This document shows, one piece after another, positions 26,557-33,337 of a DNA stretch of 64,000 nucleotides. Origin of the DNA: Neptunicella sp048268085 (GTDB taxonomy: Bacteria; Pseudomonadota; Gammaproteobacteria; Enterobacterales; Alteromonadaceae). Numbering within the stretch: the stretch's first letter is position 1; the number at the start of each line of letters is the position of its first letter. The notes beneath the pieces are model-generated. The model was not told the DNA's origin, did no database searches, and saw only the letters and a program-made list of their open reading frames with translations. Where the stretch lies: contig NZ_JBLWWF010000013.1 of NCBI RefSeq assembly GCF_048268085.1, forward strand, positions 62,001 through 126,000. The letters run 5' to 3'. A program made the translations under genes and the position numbers.

Positions 26557-29306
26557 AACAAATCTTCCTTTTGTATTTCACAAAATCCCGTTGTCGGGTG
26601 ATACGCAAAATTAGGGTCACATTCTGGCAACCACAGTTGCAGGTAATCTATATATTTATATTGCTGTTTCAACACCTCTACAGCGGACGATAACTGCTCT
26701 GGAATAGGCAAAAGTTTATCGGCATATTTGTTTTTAGATAATTTGACGGTGCTGAGCTGCACCGCAAATTTTTCATCTTCAATCCATGGTACCAATGCAC
26801 CACTAGCGTTTTGTTTAAGCAACAACACCTCAATCATTTCAATATCGCTATAACGCGTACTTATATCACTACTGTCTTCATGCCATGCCTTGGCGCTTTG
26901 GTCACAATAACCATAGCTTTGCCATTGCAATAAATTCGATTTAGCTTTATTGGCTTTAGCCAGCTCATCTGCAAACAGTTCATGTTCTTGATTGATTAAA
27001 CTTTGCGGTATTTGCGCCAACGCCTCGTCACTATAAACGGCCTCTATCAATTGCCTAGCTTGTTCAGGCATGCGTATCGCGCCTAATTCAAGCAATTTTT
27101 TTAAACCCAGCCACAAGCGCCCGGCAGAGCGATAAACATATTGGGTATTGCGAAAGTCTGTGCTTAACCAATCCCCTTGAGGATCATCGGTGTAAGTTGG
27201 TGCGTGCAAGTAGAGTATTGGTTCGCTCCGACAGTCAGTAATTCCAGCTTGATATTCTCCTTGAGCATTTCTGGTATGCCGATGTAAACGCCCAGCACGT
27301 TGGATTAGGTCATCTATAGGGCAAATATCTGAGATCATCAAGTCGGCATCGGCATCCAAACTTTCTTGAAATACTTGAGTAGCAATCAACACTTTCCCAG
27401 CACGGCTATCGCGGTTTCCAGCTTTACCAAAAATATCAAGCACGCGGTTTTCAATCACTTTACGATCAGATAAAACAAAACGACTATGAAACAATAAACA
27501 TTGTTCAGGATCTTTTAGGTGCTTTTGCAATAGTTGATAGGCCTCTAAAGCATCATTCACCGCGTTTCTTACCCACACAACACATTGCCCTTTAGTAACA
27601 GCCTCGATAATAGTCTGTATACACTGTTCAATATTGGTTAACTGCTCCACGGCTACACTACGACTAACATCCGCCCTGCTGGCGAGTGGTTGTTCAAGGA
27701 TCGGTTGATGGTTATCTAACTTAACTCTTGTTGCCAATGGAAAGGCCTGCTCACGTAATTTTACCGACCCTATATTTACTTCTTTTAACCAGATATCTGT
27801 AAGTCGCTGTCTCTGCTTTAAAGATAACGTTGCTGTTAATAAAATAACCGACCCGCCTTGATGCAAGTGCAACGCGAGTAGACTTTCCAGCAATTCAAAC
27901 ATAAATTCATCGGCGGCGTGGACTTCATCGAAGATCAGTACTTTACGATTGAGACCAAGTAAACGCAGTGATTGGTGACGGCGAGGCAAAACAGCTAGCA
28001 AGGCCTGATCAATGGTACCCACTCCAACCGGTGCCAATAGTGCTTTTTTGCGTGAATCCGCTAACCATTCATTACATTGGGCAGTGGCTGTATTATCGTT
28101 TTTCTCATAGTTTTGATCGGTAACCCCGGAAGCCAAAACTACATCACGGAATAAATCATTCATTTCTCTAGCGCCATGAGCAAGCACTATACTTGGCTGT
28201 TTATTTTTGCTTCCACTTAACATCTGCTGATAATTCTTAGCTACCCGTGAAAACATAGCATTAGACGTTGCCATGGTGGGTAAGCCAAAATAAAAACCAT
28301 CAGCAGCCCCTGCTTGCATTAAGCGATGAGTCAAAGCTAAAGCCGCTTCTGTTTTACCGGCACCAGTAACATCTTCCAAGATAAAAAGTTGCGGCATGTC
28401 GTCGATATCAATGGTTTCCGCCCAACGTTGTAAAGGTGTTGGGCTATAACCAAAATGCGCCTGAATTGATTCAAAGGGTTTTACCGGTGGGACTTGATCT
28501 AAATCTGTTAAGCCAATGGCTTGCAGAGCAACTTTTTGTATAGATTGCCAATAATCGCTTAATGACTTAGGTGTGGATTGATACTTAAAGTAAAACTGAT
28601 CAGAACCAATCCAGTCAGCCAATACCGTAACACCGGCTATTTGCCAACTCACCAATTCCAATTTTTTACGCCATTGTTTAGTTACGATCTTTTCGAGTGG
28701 AAAATCAAAAGCCAGCAGGTCAATAACGTCAACTAAAAATGCCTTTACCGCCCTTAAATTTTGCTCTTCGGTATAATAAGCAATGGATTGTGGATCATTT
28801 TTGTTAATGGGCTGACCATGGTGCCCTAACATACAATCCATTATCACCATCAAACTTTTTAATGCATTGACGTGTAACGGATTTTGTTGGTTAAATTCAT
28901 CAATATTAAATAACTGTGCAAAAATATCCTCACGAAGTTTCTGCCAGAAATAAAGTCCCATTCTATCATGACGATATTCTTTGCCATTATATTGATAACA
29001 AGATTCAACAGTGATTAATTGATTGTTTGGTACTGAGTATAGCTGCTGAAAAGCGGAAGCAAATTTCCCGAGATCGTGGAACACTAAAAAAAATACGATC
29101 AAATCTTGTACTTGTTTAGGTGAAACCTCTAAAAATTTGGATAAATCTTTGGTAATCGCTTTATCAACATCAAGTAAGCATTTACCCACAGCCGCCACAT
29201 CCAAGCAGTGATAAACCAACAAATGATAATCCGCACCTTCTTTGCCGGGGTCTTTTTTGGCCTTACCCCAATATTTAAAATATGGCGCAATGTTTTCAGA
29301 GTTCAT
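26553..29306 (-). CDS. cas3: Cas3, HD nuclease-helicase (type I-E)
   Basis: About 917 residues from the ATG at 29306, which has GGTGA 5 nt upstream; a longer frame to 29336 is less likely. The HD nuclease domain shows H33, H77-D78 in VFHDLGKF and GHHGQP (161-165), then ADWIGSD (230-236). The SF2 helicase has Walker A EDVTGAGKTEAA (311-322), DEVH (460-463), LLTATLSLKQRQRL, and the C-terminal QVFQESLDADADLMISD and IQRAGRLHRH. A full-length Cas3 with all catalytic motifs intact: it nicks and degrades DNA bound by Cascade. The start lies inside the 3' end of the zinc-ribbon-like gene (11-nt overlap), so translation is likely coupled. Confidence 0.97.
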   Translation of the reverse strand: MNSENIAPYFKYWGKAKKDPGKEGADYHLLVYHCLDVAAVGKCLLDVDKAITKDLSKFLEVSPKQVQDLIVFFLVFHDLGKFASAFQQLYSVPNNQLITVESCYQYNGKEYRHDRMGLYFWQKLREDIFAQLFNIDEFNQQNPLHVNALKSLMVIMDCMLGHHGQPINKNDPQSIAYYTEEQNLRAVKAFLVDVIDLLAFDFPLEKIVTKQWRKKLELVSWQIAGVTVLADWIGSDQFYFKYQSTPKSLSDYWQSIQKVALQAIGLTDLDQVPPVKPFESIQAHFGYSPTPLQRWAETIDIDDMPQLFILEDVTGAGKTEAALALTHRLMQAGAADGFYFGLPTMATSNAMFSRVAKNYQQMLSGSKNKQPSIVLAHGAREMNDLFRDVVLASGVTDQNYEKNDNTATAQCNEWLADSRKKALLAPVGVGTIDQALLAVLPRRHQSLRLLGLNRKVLIFDEVHAADEFMFELLESLLALHLHQGGSVILLTATLSLKQRQRLTDIWLKEVNIGSVKLREQAFPLATRVKLDNHQPILEQPLASRADVSRSVAVEQLTNIEQCIQTIIEAVTKGQCVVWVRNAVNDALEAYQLLQKHLKDPEQCLLFHSRFVLSDRKVIENRVLDIFGKAGNRDSRAGKVLIATQVFQESLDADADLMISDICPIDDLIQRAGRLHRHTRNAQGEYQAGITDCRSEPILYLHAPTYTDDPQGDWLSTDFRNTQYVYRSAGRLWLGLKKLLELGAIRMPEQARQLIEAVYSDEALAQIPQSLINQEHELFADELAKANKAKSNLLQWQSYGYCDQSAKAWHEDSSDISTRYSDIEMIEVLLLKQNASGALVPWIEDEKFAVQLSTVKLSKNKYADKLLPIPEQLSSAVEVLKQQYKYIDYLQLWLPECDPNFAYHPTTGFCEIQKEDLL

Positions 29307-29577
29307 GCTTTTCACCATTTGGTAGTTCCATCTCACTATAAAAATCCGTTTCGCATTGGTTGCAATGCCAGCTCTTTATTAAATTTCCGTTATACATTTG
29401 ATCAATACTGCAGCCACCAACTTTGTACTTCTGTTGCAATTTGGGTTGTCGTTGGTCTTCTATCACCTCTCTGCCAGGCATATCGAAAACCCAAAGAGAA
29501 AGGGAGATACAACCACATCCTTTACAACGTCTAGGTTTGTGTTTGTATACATGCAACCCTCGTTCATTTATGTACAC
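29296..29577 (-). CDS. Small zinc-ribbon-like protein overlapping cas3, function unknown
   Basis: A 93-residue protein I do not recognise. It has two CxxC pairs (C18-C21 and C72-C75, contexts RRCKGCGC and WHCNQCETDFYSE), plus extra Cys at 23 and 56, which would fold as a zinc ribbon. It starts at a GTG that shares its G with the TAG stop of the 45-aa gene upstream (TAGTG) and ends 11 nt inside cas3. No ATG is available near the start. The overlaps on both sides and the paired cysteines argue that it is real and not a shadow; the opposite-strand frames here have no such features. Possible roles are a regulator or a cas3-associated accessory factor, but this is inference. Confidence 0.65.
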   Translation of the reverse strand: MYINERGLHVYKHKPRRCKGCGCISLSLWVFDMPGREVIEDQRQPKLQQKYKVGGCSIDQMYNGNLIKSWHCNQCETDFYSEMELPNGEKHEL

Positions 29578-29714
29578 TATTCATCATCCCCACCAAAAAA
29601 CAGTTCATAACCAATCAGTAGCAAAATGATTCCGCGAAAGGTACGACTGAAATAAAGCAGGACGATAAATCCCAATACCTGCATTCCAAATTTTGAAAGT
29701 AAAATGTCCCACAT
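29577..29714 (-). CDS. 45-residue predicted membrane protein at the head of the cas operon
   Basis: ATG (29712-29714) to TAG, 45 residues. It reads as one or two hydrophobic segments (MQVLGFIVLLYFSRTF and RGIILLLIGYELFF) with a basic link and an acidic tail (GGDDE). A stop codon two codons upstream (TGA ACA TCG ATG) sets the start. The Shine-Dalgarno is weak. Its stop overlaps the GTG of the zinc-ribbon-like gene by one base. It resembles no family I know; small membrane proteins are easily mispredicted, so confidence is moderate. Confidence 0.45.
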   Translation of the reverse strand: MWDILLSKFGMQVLGFIVLLYFSRTFRGIILLLIGYELFFGGDDE

Positions 29715-29780
29715 CGATGTTCACTGCCGTTAATTACTCAACTTGTTTGGATGTGGCTATAATTTAACCTTTTTATTCTC

Positions 29781-29820
29781 GGTAACAATCCTGCCTATAT
29801 AACCAGTCAACTTTGTTACC
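29781..29820. promoter_or_regulatory. 8-bp inverted repeat around a -35 element, candidate WYL-regulator operator and cas promoter
   Basis: Perfect arms GGTAACAA (29781-29788) and TTGTTACC (29813-29820), 24 nt apart, so the centres of the two arms are 32 bp (about three turns) apart on one DNA face. On the minus strand TTGACT (29805-29810) lies between the arms and is a good -35 for transcription into the cas operon. It begins 10 nt after the stop of the WYL regulator gene. There is no T-run, so it is not a terminator. Confidence 0.5.
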
Positions 29821-29829
29821 CCATTGCAG

Positions 29830-30702
29830 CTATTTGCTTTCCTCACGGTCAAATAAATAGGGAGTAATGTGATCTATATTCAGCAAATGTAAGGGGTGTG
29901 CTTGTGGATGCTGTTTATCCGTTTTTGCAATTTGCGCTTTCACATCAATTTGCATTTCTTGCAGCAGGTAATTAACCAGTGCCGCGCGGCAAGGGATGTG
30001 TAATCGACCTTCTTGCATTTGATAGTCGATCTCGATGACTTGTTGTTGGGCTTTATTTAACGCGGGATTGGCACAAAGTTGTATGTTGATAATGGCATGC
30101 CAGTTCAGGTCATTTTCCACTGTATGTTGACTACGTGCGTCTTCAATGCAAGGCTCTCCACAAAATCGGCTAAGAACAAAATCAGCATAGTCGCCGCGTC
30201 TTTCACAATAGGCTCGCAAATGCCAGCGTAAACCGGTTTTCACGAAGGTATGCGGGTAAATAATTCGTCCGACACCTTGGGGGTTAGCCATTGACATATA
30301 ATCAATATCCACCCCTCGCTGCCTTTTCATGGCGCTAACTAACGCACGCATAATTATTGGGTTAACCGCACGCTTGGGTAAATTTAGTGATGCGTTGGTT
30401 AAATAATTCGATTGATTAGTTACCAAATGGGTATTGTGTTGTTCTAACCATTCAAGATATTCGCTTACATCACCATTGATATGAGTAATTTGAAATGTCG
30501 AATCAGGTACAAAAACCTTGAGACTCGCATCATAGATAAGATTATTGGGTTGTAGTTGTTGGTATTGACTTAAATATTTTTTTGATTGGGCTCGGCTCAC
30601 ACCAAACTGCTGACTGAGATGCGATGAGTTAACTCCACCTTCCCAATAACTAATGAGTTCAATTAACCAAAAATGTTCATCCTTAATACTAGTTTCCATC
30701 AC
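29830..30702 (-). CDS. WYL-domain transcriptional regulator upstream of the cas operon
   Basis: A 290-residue protein with an N-terminal winged helix (HFWLIELISYWEGGVNSSHLSQQFGVSRAQSKKYLSQYQ, residues 10-50), a central WYL domain (RGVDIDYMSMANPQGVGRIIYPHTFVKTGLRWHLRAYCERRGDYADFVLSRF, about 133-185), and a C-terminal extension (WCX-like). The plan wHTH-WYL-WCX is shared with BrxR/CapW-type repressors of phage-defence loci and with other WYL regulators of CRISPR loci. It is encoded directly upstream of the cas operon on the same strand, with a dyad in between. I infer that it controls cas expression, possibly in response to a nucleic-acid or nucleotide ligand. Confidence 0.85.
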   Translation of the reverse strand: MMETSIKDEHFWLIELISYWEGGVNSSHLSQQFGVSRAQSKKYLSQYQQLQPNNLIYDASLKVFVPDSTFQITHINGDVSEYLEWLEQHNTHLVTNQSNYLTNASLNLPKRAVNPIIMRALVSAMKRQRGVDIDYMSMANPQGVGRIIYPHTFVKTGLRWHLRAYCERRGDYADFVLSRFCGEPCIEDARSQHTVENDLNWHAIINIQLCANPALNKAQQQVIEIDYQMQEGRLHIPCRAALVNYLLQEMQIDVKAQIAKTDKQHPQAHPLHLLNIDHITPYLFDREESK

Positions 30703-30733
30703 GTTACGGCTACGTCATCCATTTCAATAATTT

Positions 30734-30761
30734 AATCTAACTGCCTGATTCTATTTGTCAA
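30734..30761 (-). promoter_or_regulatory. Candidate promoter of the WYL regulator gene
   Basis: On the minus strand TTGACA (30756-30761), a 16-nt spacer and TAGATT (30734-30739), 31 nt upstream of the WYL gene start. Confidence 0.35.
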
Positions 30762-30875
30762 CCAGAGACTAATTAGAGTCCAAAGCTGCGTAGTATCCAG
30801 TAGCAGATAATCACTGGGTAGGTGAGACGTTTGGGGTTATAATGTCGGCAATTTTGTGTTTATCAACGGTATTCC

Positions 30876-32168
30876 ATGTTTTCCGAATTAGAATTAGATG
30901 AAGATTTATGCCAGGCAGTGGCTGAAATGGGCTTTACTGCCCCCACCAGTATTCAGCAGTTGGTTATTCCCGCGGCCATGGAAACCAAAGATATTTTGGC
31001 TTCGGCACCGACCGGCACCGGCAAAACCGCAGCATTTTTGTTGCCTGCCTGTCAGTTTTTGCTGGACTTTCCCCGTCGCGATCCCGGCTCTACACGGGTA
31101 CTTATTTTAGAGCCTACCCGCGAGTTGGCTTTGCAGGTTTACGAGCAAGCCGTGGCCATTGCTAAACACACTCAGCTTAAATGTGGCGTGATCACGGGGG
31201 GCATCAACTACGGTACCGACCGTGATTTACTGGAAAGTAATCTGGATATTCTGGTAGCCACACCAGGACGGTTGTTTGAACATATCGAAACCGAAAGCTT
31301 TGATTGCCGGGATATTGAAGTCTTTATTCTGGATGAAGCGGACCGCATGCTGGATATGGGTTTTTCTATTGTAGTGAACCAAATTTCTGCCGAGGCGCGC
31401 TGGCGCAAGCAGAGTATGTTGTTTTCTGCCACATTGGAAGGCGGTGGCGTCGCGCGGTTCGCTAAAGAAATACTCAATGATCCGGTCACGTTGGAAGCCG
31501 AACCCAGCCGTAAAGAGCATGCCAAAATCCATCAATGGGCACATCTGGCCGATAACTGGAAACATAAATACAAGTTGTTGGTTAGCATTTTACAAAATCA
31601 GGCTGACACTGCCATTGTGTTTGTAAAAACCCGCGAAAGCTTAATGGCACTTAAGGATAATCTGCAAAGTAACGGCATTGAAAACTGCTATTTGCAGGGT
31701 GAAATGCCTCAGGATAAACGCAACTTGGCACTGGCGCGCTTTAAAGCCGGTGAGGTCAAAGTATTAATCGCTACCGATGTCGCTGCGCGTGGCATAGATG
31801 TACCGAATGTTAGCCACGTGATTAACTTTGATATGCCGTATAAAGCCGATGTTTACGTACATCGCATTGGTCGCACCGGTCGTGCCGGTAAAAAAGGTAC
31901 GGCGATCTCGTTAGTTGAGGCCCATGACATTGAATTACTGCGTAAAATTGAACGTTATACCGAACAAAAACTGAAGCGTCGTATTATTGAAGAATTACGT
32001 CCGCAGAACAAAGAGCCGCGCCCACCCAAAATTAAAAAGAAGCCCAAAACCGCCAAAGCGAAAAAAGCCAAGCTAAAGAAAAAAGGCGCCCGCCCGGCTA
32101 CCCCGAATAAAGAGCCGAAAGTACGCCATCGGGATAGCAAAAATAAAGGCAAGCGCAGCAGCGACTAA
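30876..32168 (+). CDS. srmB: ATP-dependent RNA helicase SrmB
   Basis: A 430-residue DEAD-box helicase. Q motif region FTAPTSIQQ, motif I SAPTGTGKT (43-51), motif Ib TPGR (129-132), motif II DEAD (153-156), motif III SAT in MLFSATLEG, motifs V and VI in VLIATDVAARGIDVPNV and HRIGRTGRAG. The SrmB-specific stretches MFSELELDEDL, DFPRRDPGSTRVLIL, NFD.MP and the tail KVRHRDSKNKGKR match E. coli SrmB, which helps early assembly of the 50S ribosomal subunit. The last 80 residues are very rich in Lys and Arg (RNA-binding tail). It is divergent from the WYL gene and likely monocistronic. Confidence 0.93.
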   Translation: MFSELELDEDLCQAVAEMGFTAPTSIQQLVIPAAMETKDILASAPTGTGKTAAFLLPACQFLLDFPRRDPGSTRVLILEPTRELALQVYEQAVAIAKHTQLKCGVITGGINYGTDRDLLESNLDILVATPGRLFEHIETESFDCRDIEVFILDEADRMLDMGFSIVVNQISAEARWRKQSMLFSATLEGGGVARFAKEILNDPVTLEAEPSRKEHAKIHQWAHLADNWKHKYKLLVSILQNQADTAIVFVKTRESLMALKDNLQSNGIENCYLQGEMPQDKRNLALARFKAGEVKVLIATDVAARGIDVPNVSHVINFDMPYKADVYVHRIGRTGRAGKKGTAISLVEAHDIELLRKIERYTEQKLKRRIIEELRPQNKEPRPPKIKKKPKTAKAKKAKLKKKGARPATPNKEPKVRHRDSKNKGKRSSD

Positions 32169-32185
32169 CGTCTGTATGGAAACAT

Positions 32186-32230
32186 TTTCAGTACCGATAT
32201 TGCTCGAAAGTGTCAGTAGCGGTACTGAAA
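32186..32230. promoter_or_regulatory. 11-bp inverted repeat between srmB and the borosin-like pair
   Basis: Perfect arms TTTCAGTACCG (32186-32196) and CGGTACTGAAA (32220-32230) with a 23-nt loop, about 90 nt upstream of the methyltransferase start. No T-run follows in the plus direction. It could be a terminator stem for srmB or an operator of the downstream genes. Confidence 0.4.
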
Positions 32231-32316
32231 TAATCCTAGCCTTGTTTCTGTCTGGCAAAATTCCCATAGACTCGGTAGTATCTCGGCCTCAATGGAAATA
32301 GAGGTAACCTCAGGAA

Positions 32317-33120
32317 ATGCTCACACCAAACTCTCTCGGCAGTATCGTTGTTGTCAGCACCGGGATGACCTTAGGCGCACATCTCACCCCCCGCTGCCGC
32401 AGTTATCTTGAACATGCTGATATTATTTTTGGCAGTAATCCCGCCCTGGTAGAGCAATGGATTAGCGAAATCAATCCCAACTACCACTCTTTGCAAGGTT
32501 TGTACGCCGAAGGTAAGCATCGTCAAATTACTTATCGGGAAATGGTCGATACCATGTTGGCTGCGGTACGTGAAGGTAAAAAAGTGGTGGGTGCATTTTA
32601 TGGTCATGCCGGCGTATTTGCCTGGGCACCACACCGGGTCATCAAAGAAGCCAGTGCCGAAGGCTATTCCGCGCATATGGAAGCAGGCGTATCCGCCGAA
32701 GACTGCCTGTATGCAGATTTGAATATTGATCCCGGTCGTGTGGGCTGCCAGCATTTTGAAACCAGCCAGTTAATGATGTATCAACGCCGCATCGATCCCA
32801 GCGCCTATCTCATTTTATGGCAGGTGGGTCTCGCTGGCGATACTACCATTAAACGCTTTAGTACCGGTGAAGCATACCGCCAAATCCTGGTGGATATTCT
32901 TAGCGAATATTATCCACCGGATCATCAGGTAGCATTATATGAGTGTCCCTTTACTGCGCTTGATGATGTGCGCATAGACTGGCTGGCATTAAAAGACCTA
33001 CCGCGGGCCGATATATCACCGATTACCACTTTAGTTGTGCCGCCTAGTGAAAAAATGGTGAAAAATCAGCAAATATTGGATAGATTGGCTGAATTGGATT
33101 TACAAAGCCAACAACTTTAA
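32317..33120 (+). CDS. Borosin-type peptide backbone alpha-N-methyltransferase (split, tetrapyrrole-methylase fold)
   Basis: A 267-residue SAM-dependent enzyme of the tetrapyrrole methylase superfamily. Its motifs match the borosin branch and not cobalamin or siroheme enzymes: IVVVSTGMTLGAHLT at the start, LYAEGKHRQITYREM (Y63, R69, Y73), KKVVGAFYGHAGVF (Y95), SAHMEAGVSAEDCLYADL, and LILWQVGLAGDTT. The Y/R/Y set corresponds to the residues implicated in backbone-amide methylation in OphMA. In fungal borosins the substrate peptide is fused to the C-terminus; here the protein ends shortly after the methylase fold and a separate small ORF follows at 18 nt, the layout of bacterial split borosins such as the Shewanella pair. 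An in-frame TAA five codons upstream makes this ATG the only start; the spacing to AGGA is poor. Confidence 0.85.
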   Translation: MLTPNSLGSIVVVSTGMTLGAHLTPRCRSYLEHADIIFGSNPALVEQWISEINPNYHSLQGLYAEGKHRQITYREMVDTMLAAVREGKKVVGAFYGHAGVFAWAPHRVIKEASAEGYSAHMEAGVSAEDCLYADLNIDPGRVGCQHFETSQLMMYQRRIDPSAYLILWQVGLAGDTTIKRFSTGEAYRQILVDILSEYYPPDHQVALYECPFTALDDVRIDWLALKDLPRADISPITTLVVPPSEKMVKNQQILDRLAELDLQSQQL

Positions 33121-33138
33121 TCAAAAAAGGAAAACACT

Positions 33139-33318
33139 ATGAGCGCAATACAGCTATTAGAAATGTTAGGGGCGGATAGTCAGTTTAATAAAGCTCAATT
33201 ATCGCCTGAACAGTTAAACGATTTGATTCATTTAAGTGACAATGACGATGAATTTGAACCGCCTCTGACTCAAGTCTGTCCGGATGATGAAGACGAAGAT
33301 GAAGATCCAAACAACTAG
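33139..33318 (+). CDS. 59-residue candidate borosin precursor peptide
   Basis: ATG at 33139 with AAGGA 7 nt upstream, stop TAG at 33316-33318. The N-terminal 34 residues (MSAIQLLEMLGADSQFNK, then LSPEQLNDLIHLSD) are amphipathic helices with the L..LG.DSQF and LSPEQL pattern seen in leader/binding domains of split borosin precursors. The C-terminal 25 residues are FEPPLTQVCP followed by a run of Asp and Glu (DDEDEDEDPNN). A methylated core, if any, most likely lies around EPPLTQVCP, but the acidic tail is unlike the hydrophobic cores I know. Alternatively it is a small acidic partner protein of the methylase. Codon use matches the neighbours. Confidence 0.65.
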   Translation: MSAIQLLEMLGADSQFNKAQLSPEQLNDLIHLSDNDDEFEPPLTQVCPDDEDEDEDPNN

Positions 33319-33337
33319 TATTCTTGATATTTAGAAT

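Noticed and set aside
29398..29629. Plus-strand frames of about 70 aa upstream of cas3
   Set aside because: They lie opposite the zinc-ribbon-like gene, which has paired CxxC motifs and operon-type overlaps; the plus frames have no features.
29781..29820. Reading the WYL/cas dyad as a terminator
   Set aside because: AT-rich arms, 24-nt loop and no T-run; it contains a -35-like element, which fits an operator better.
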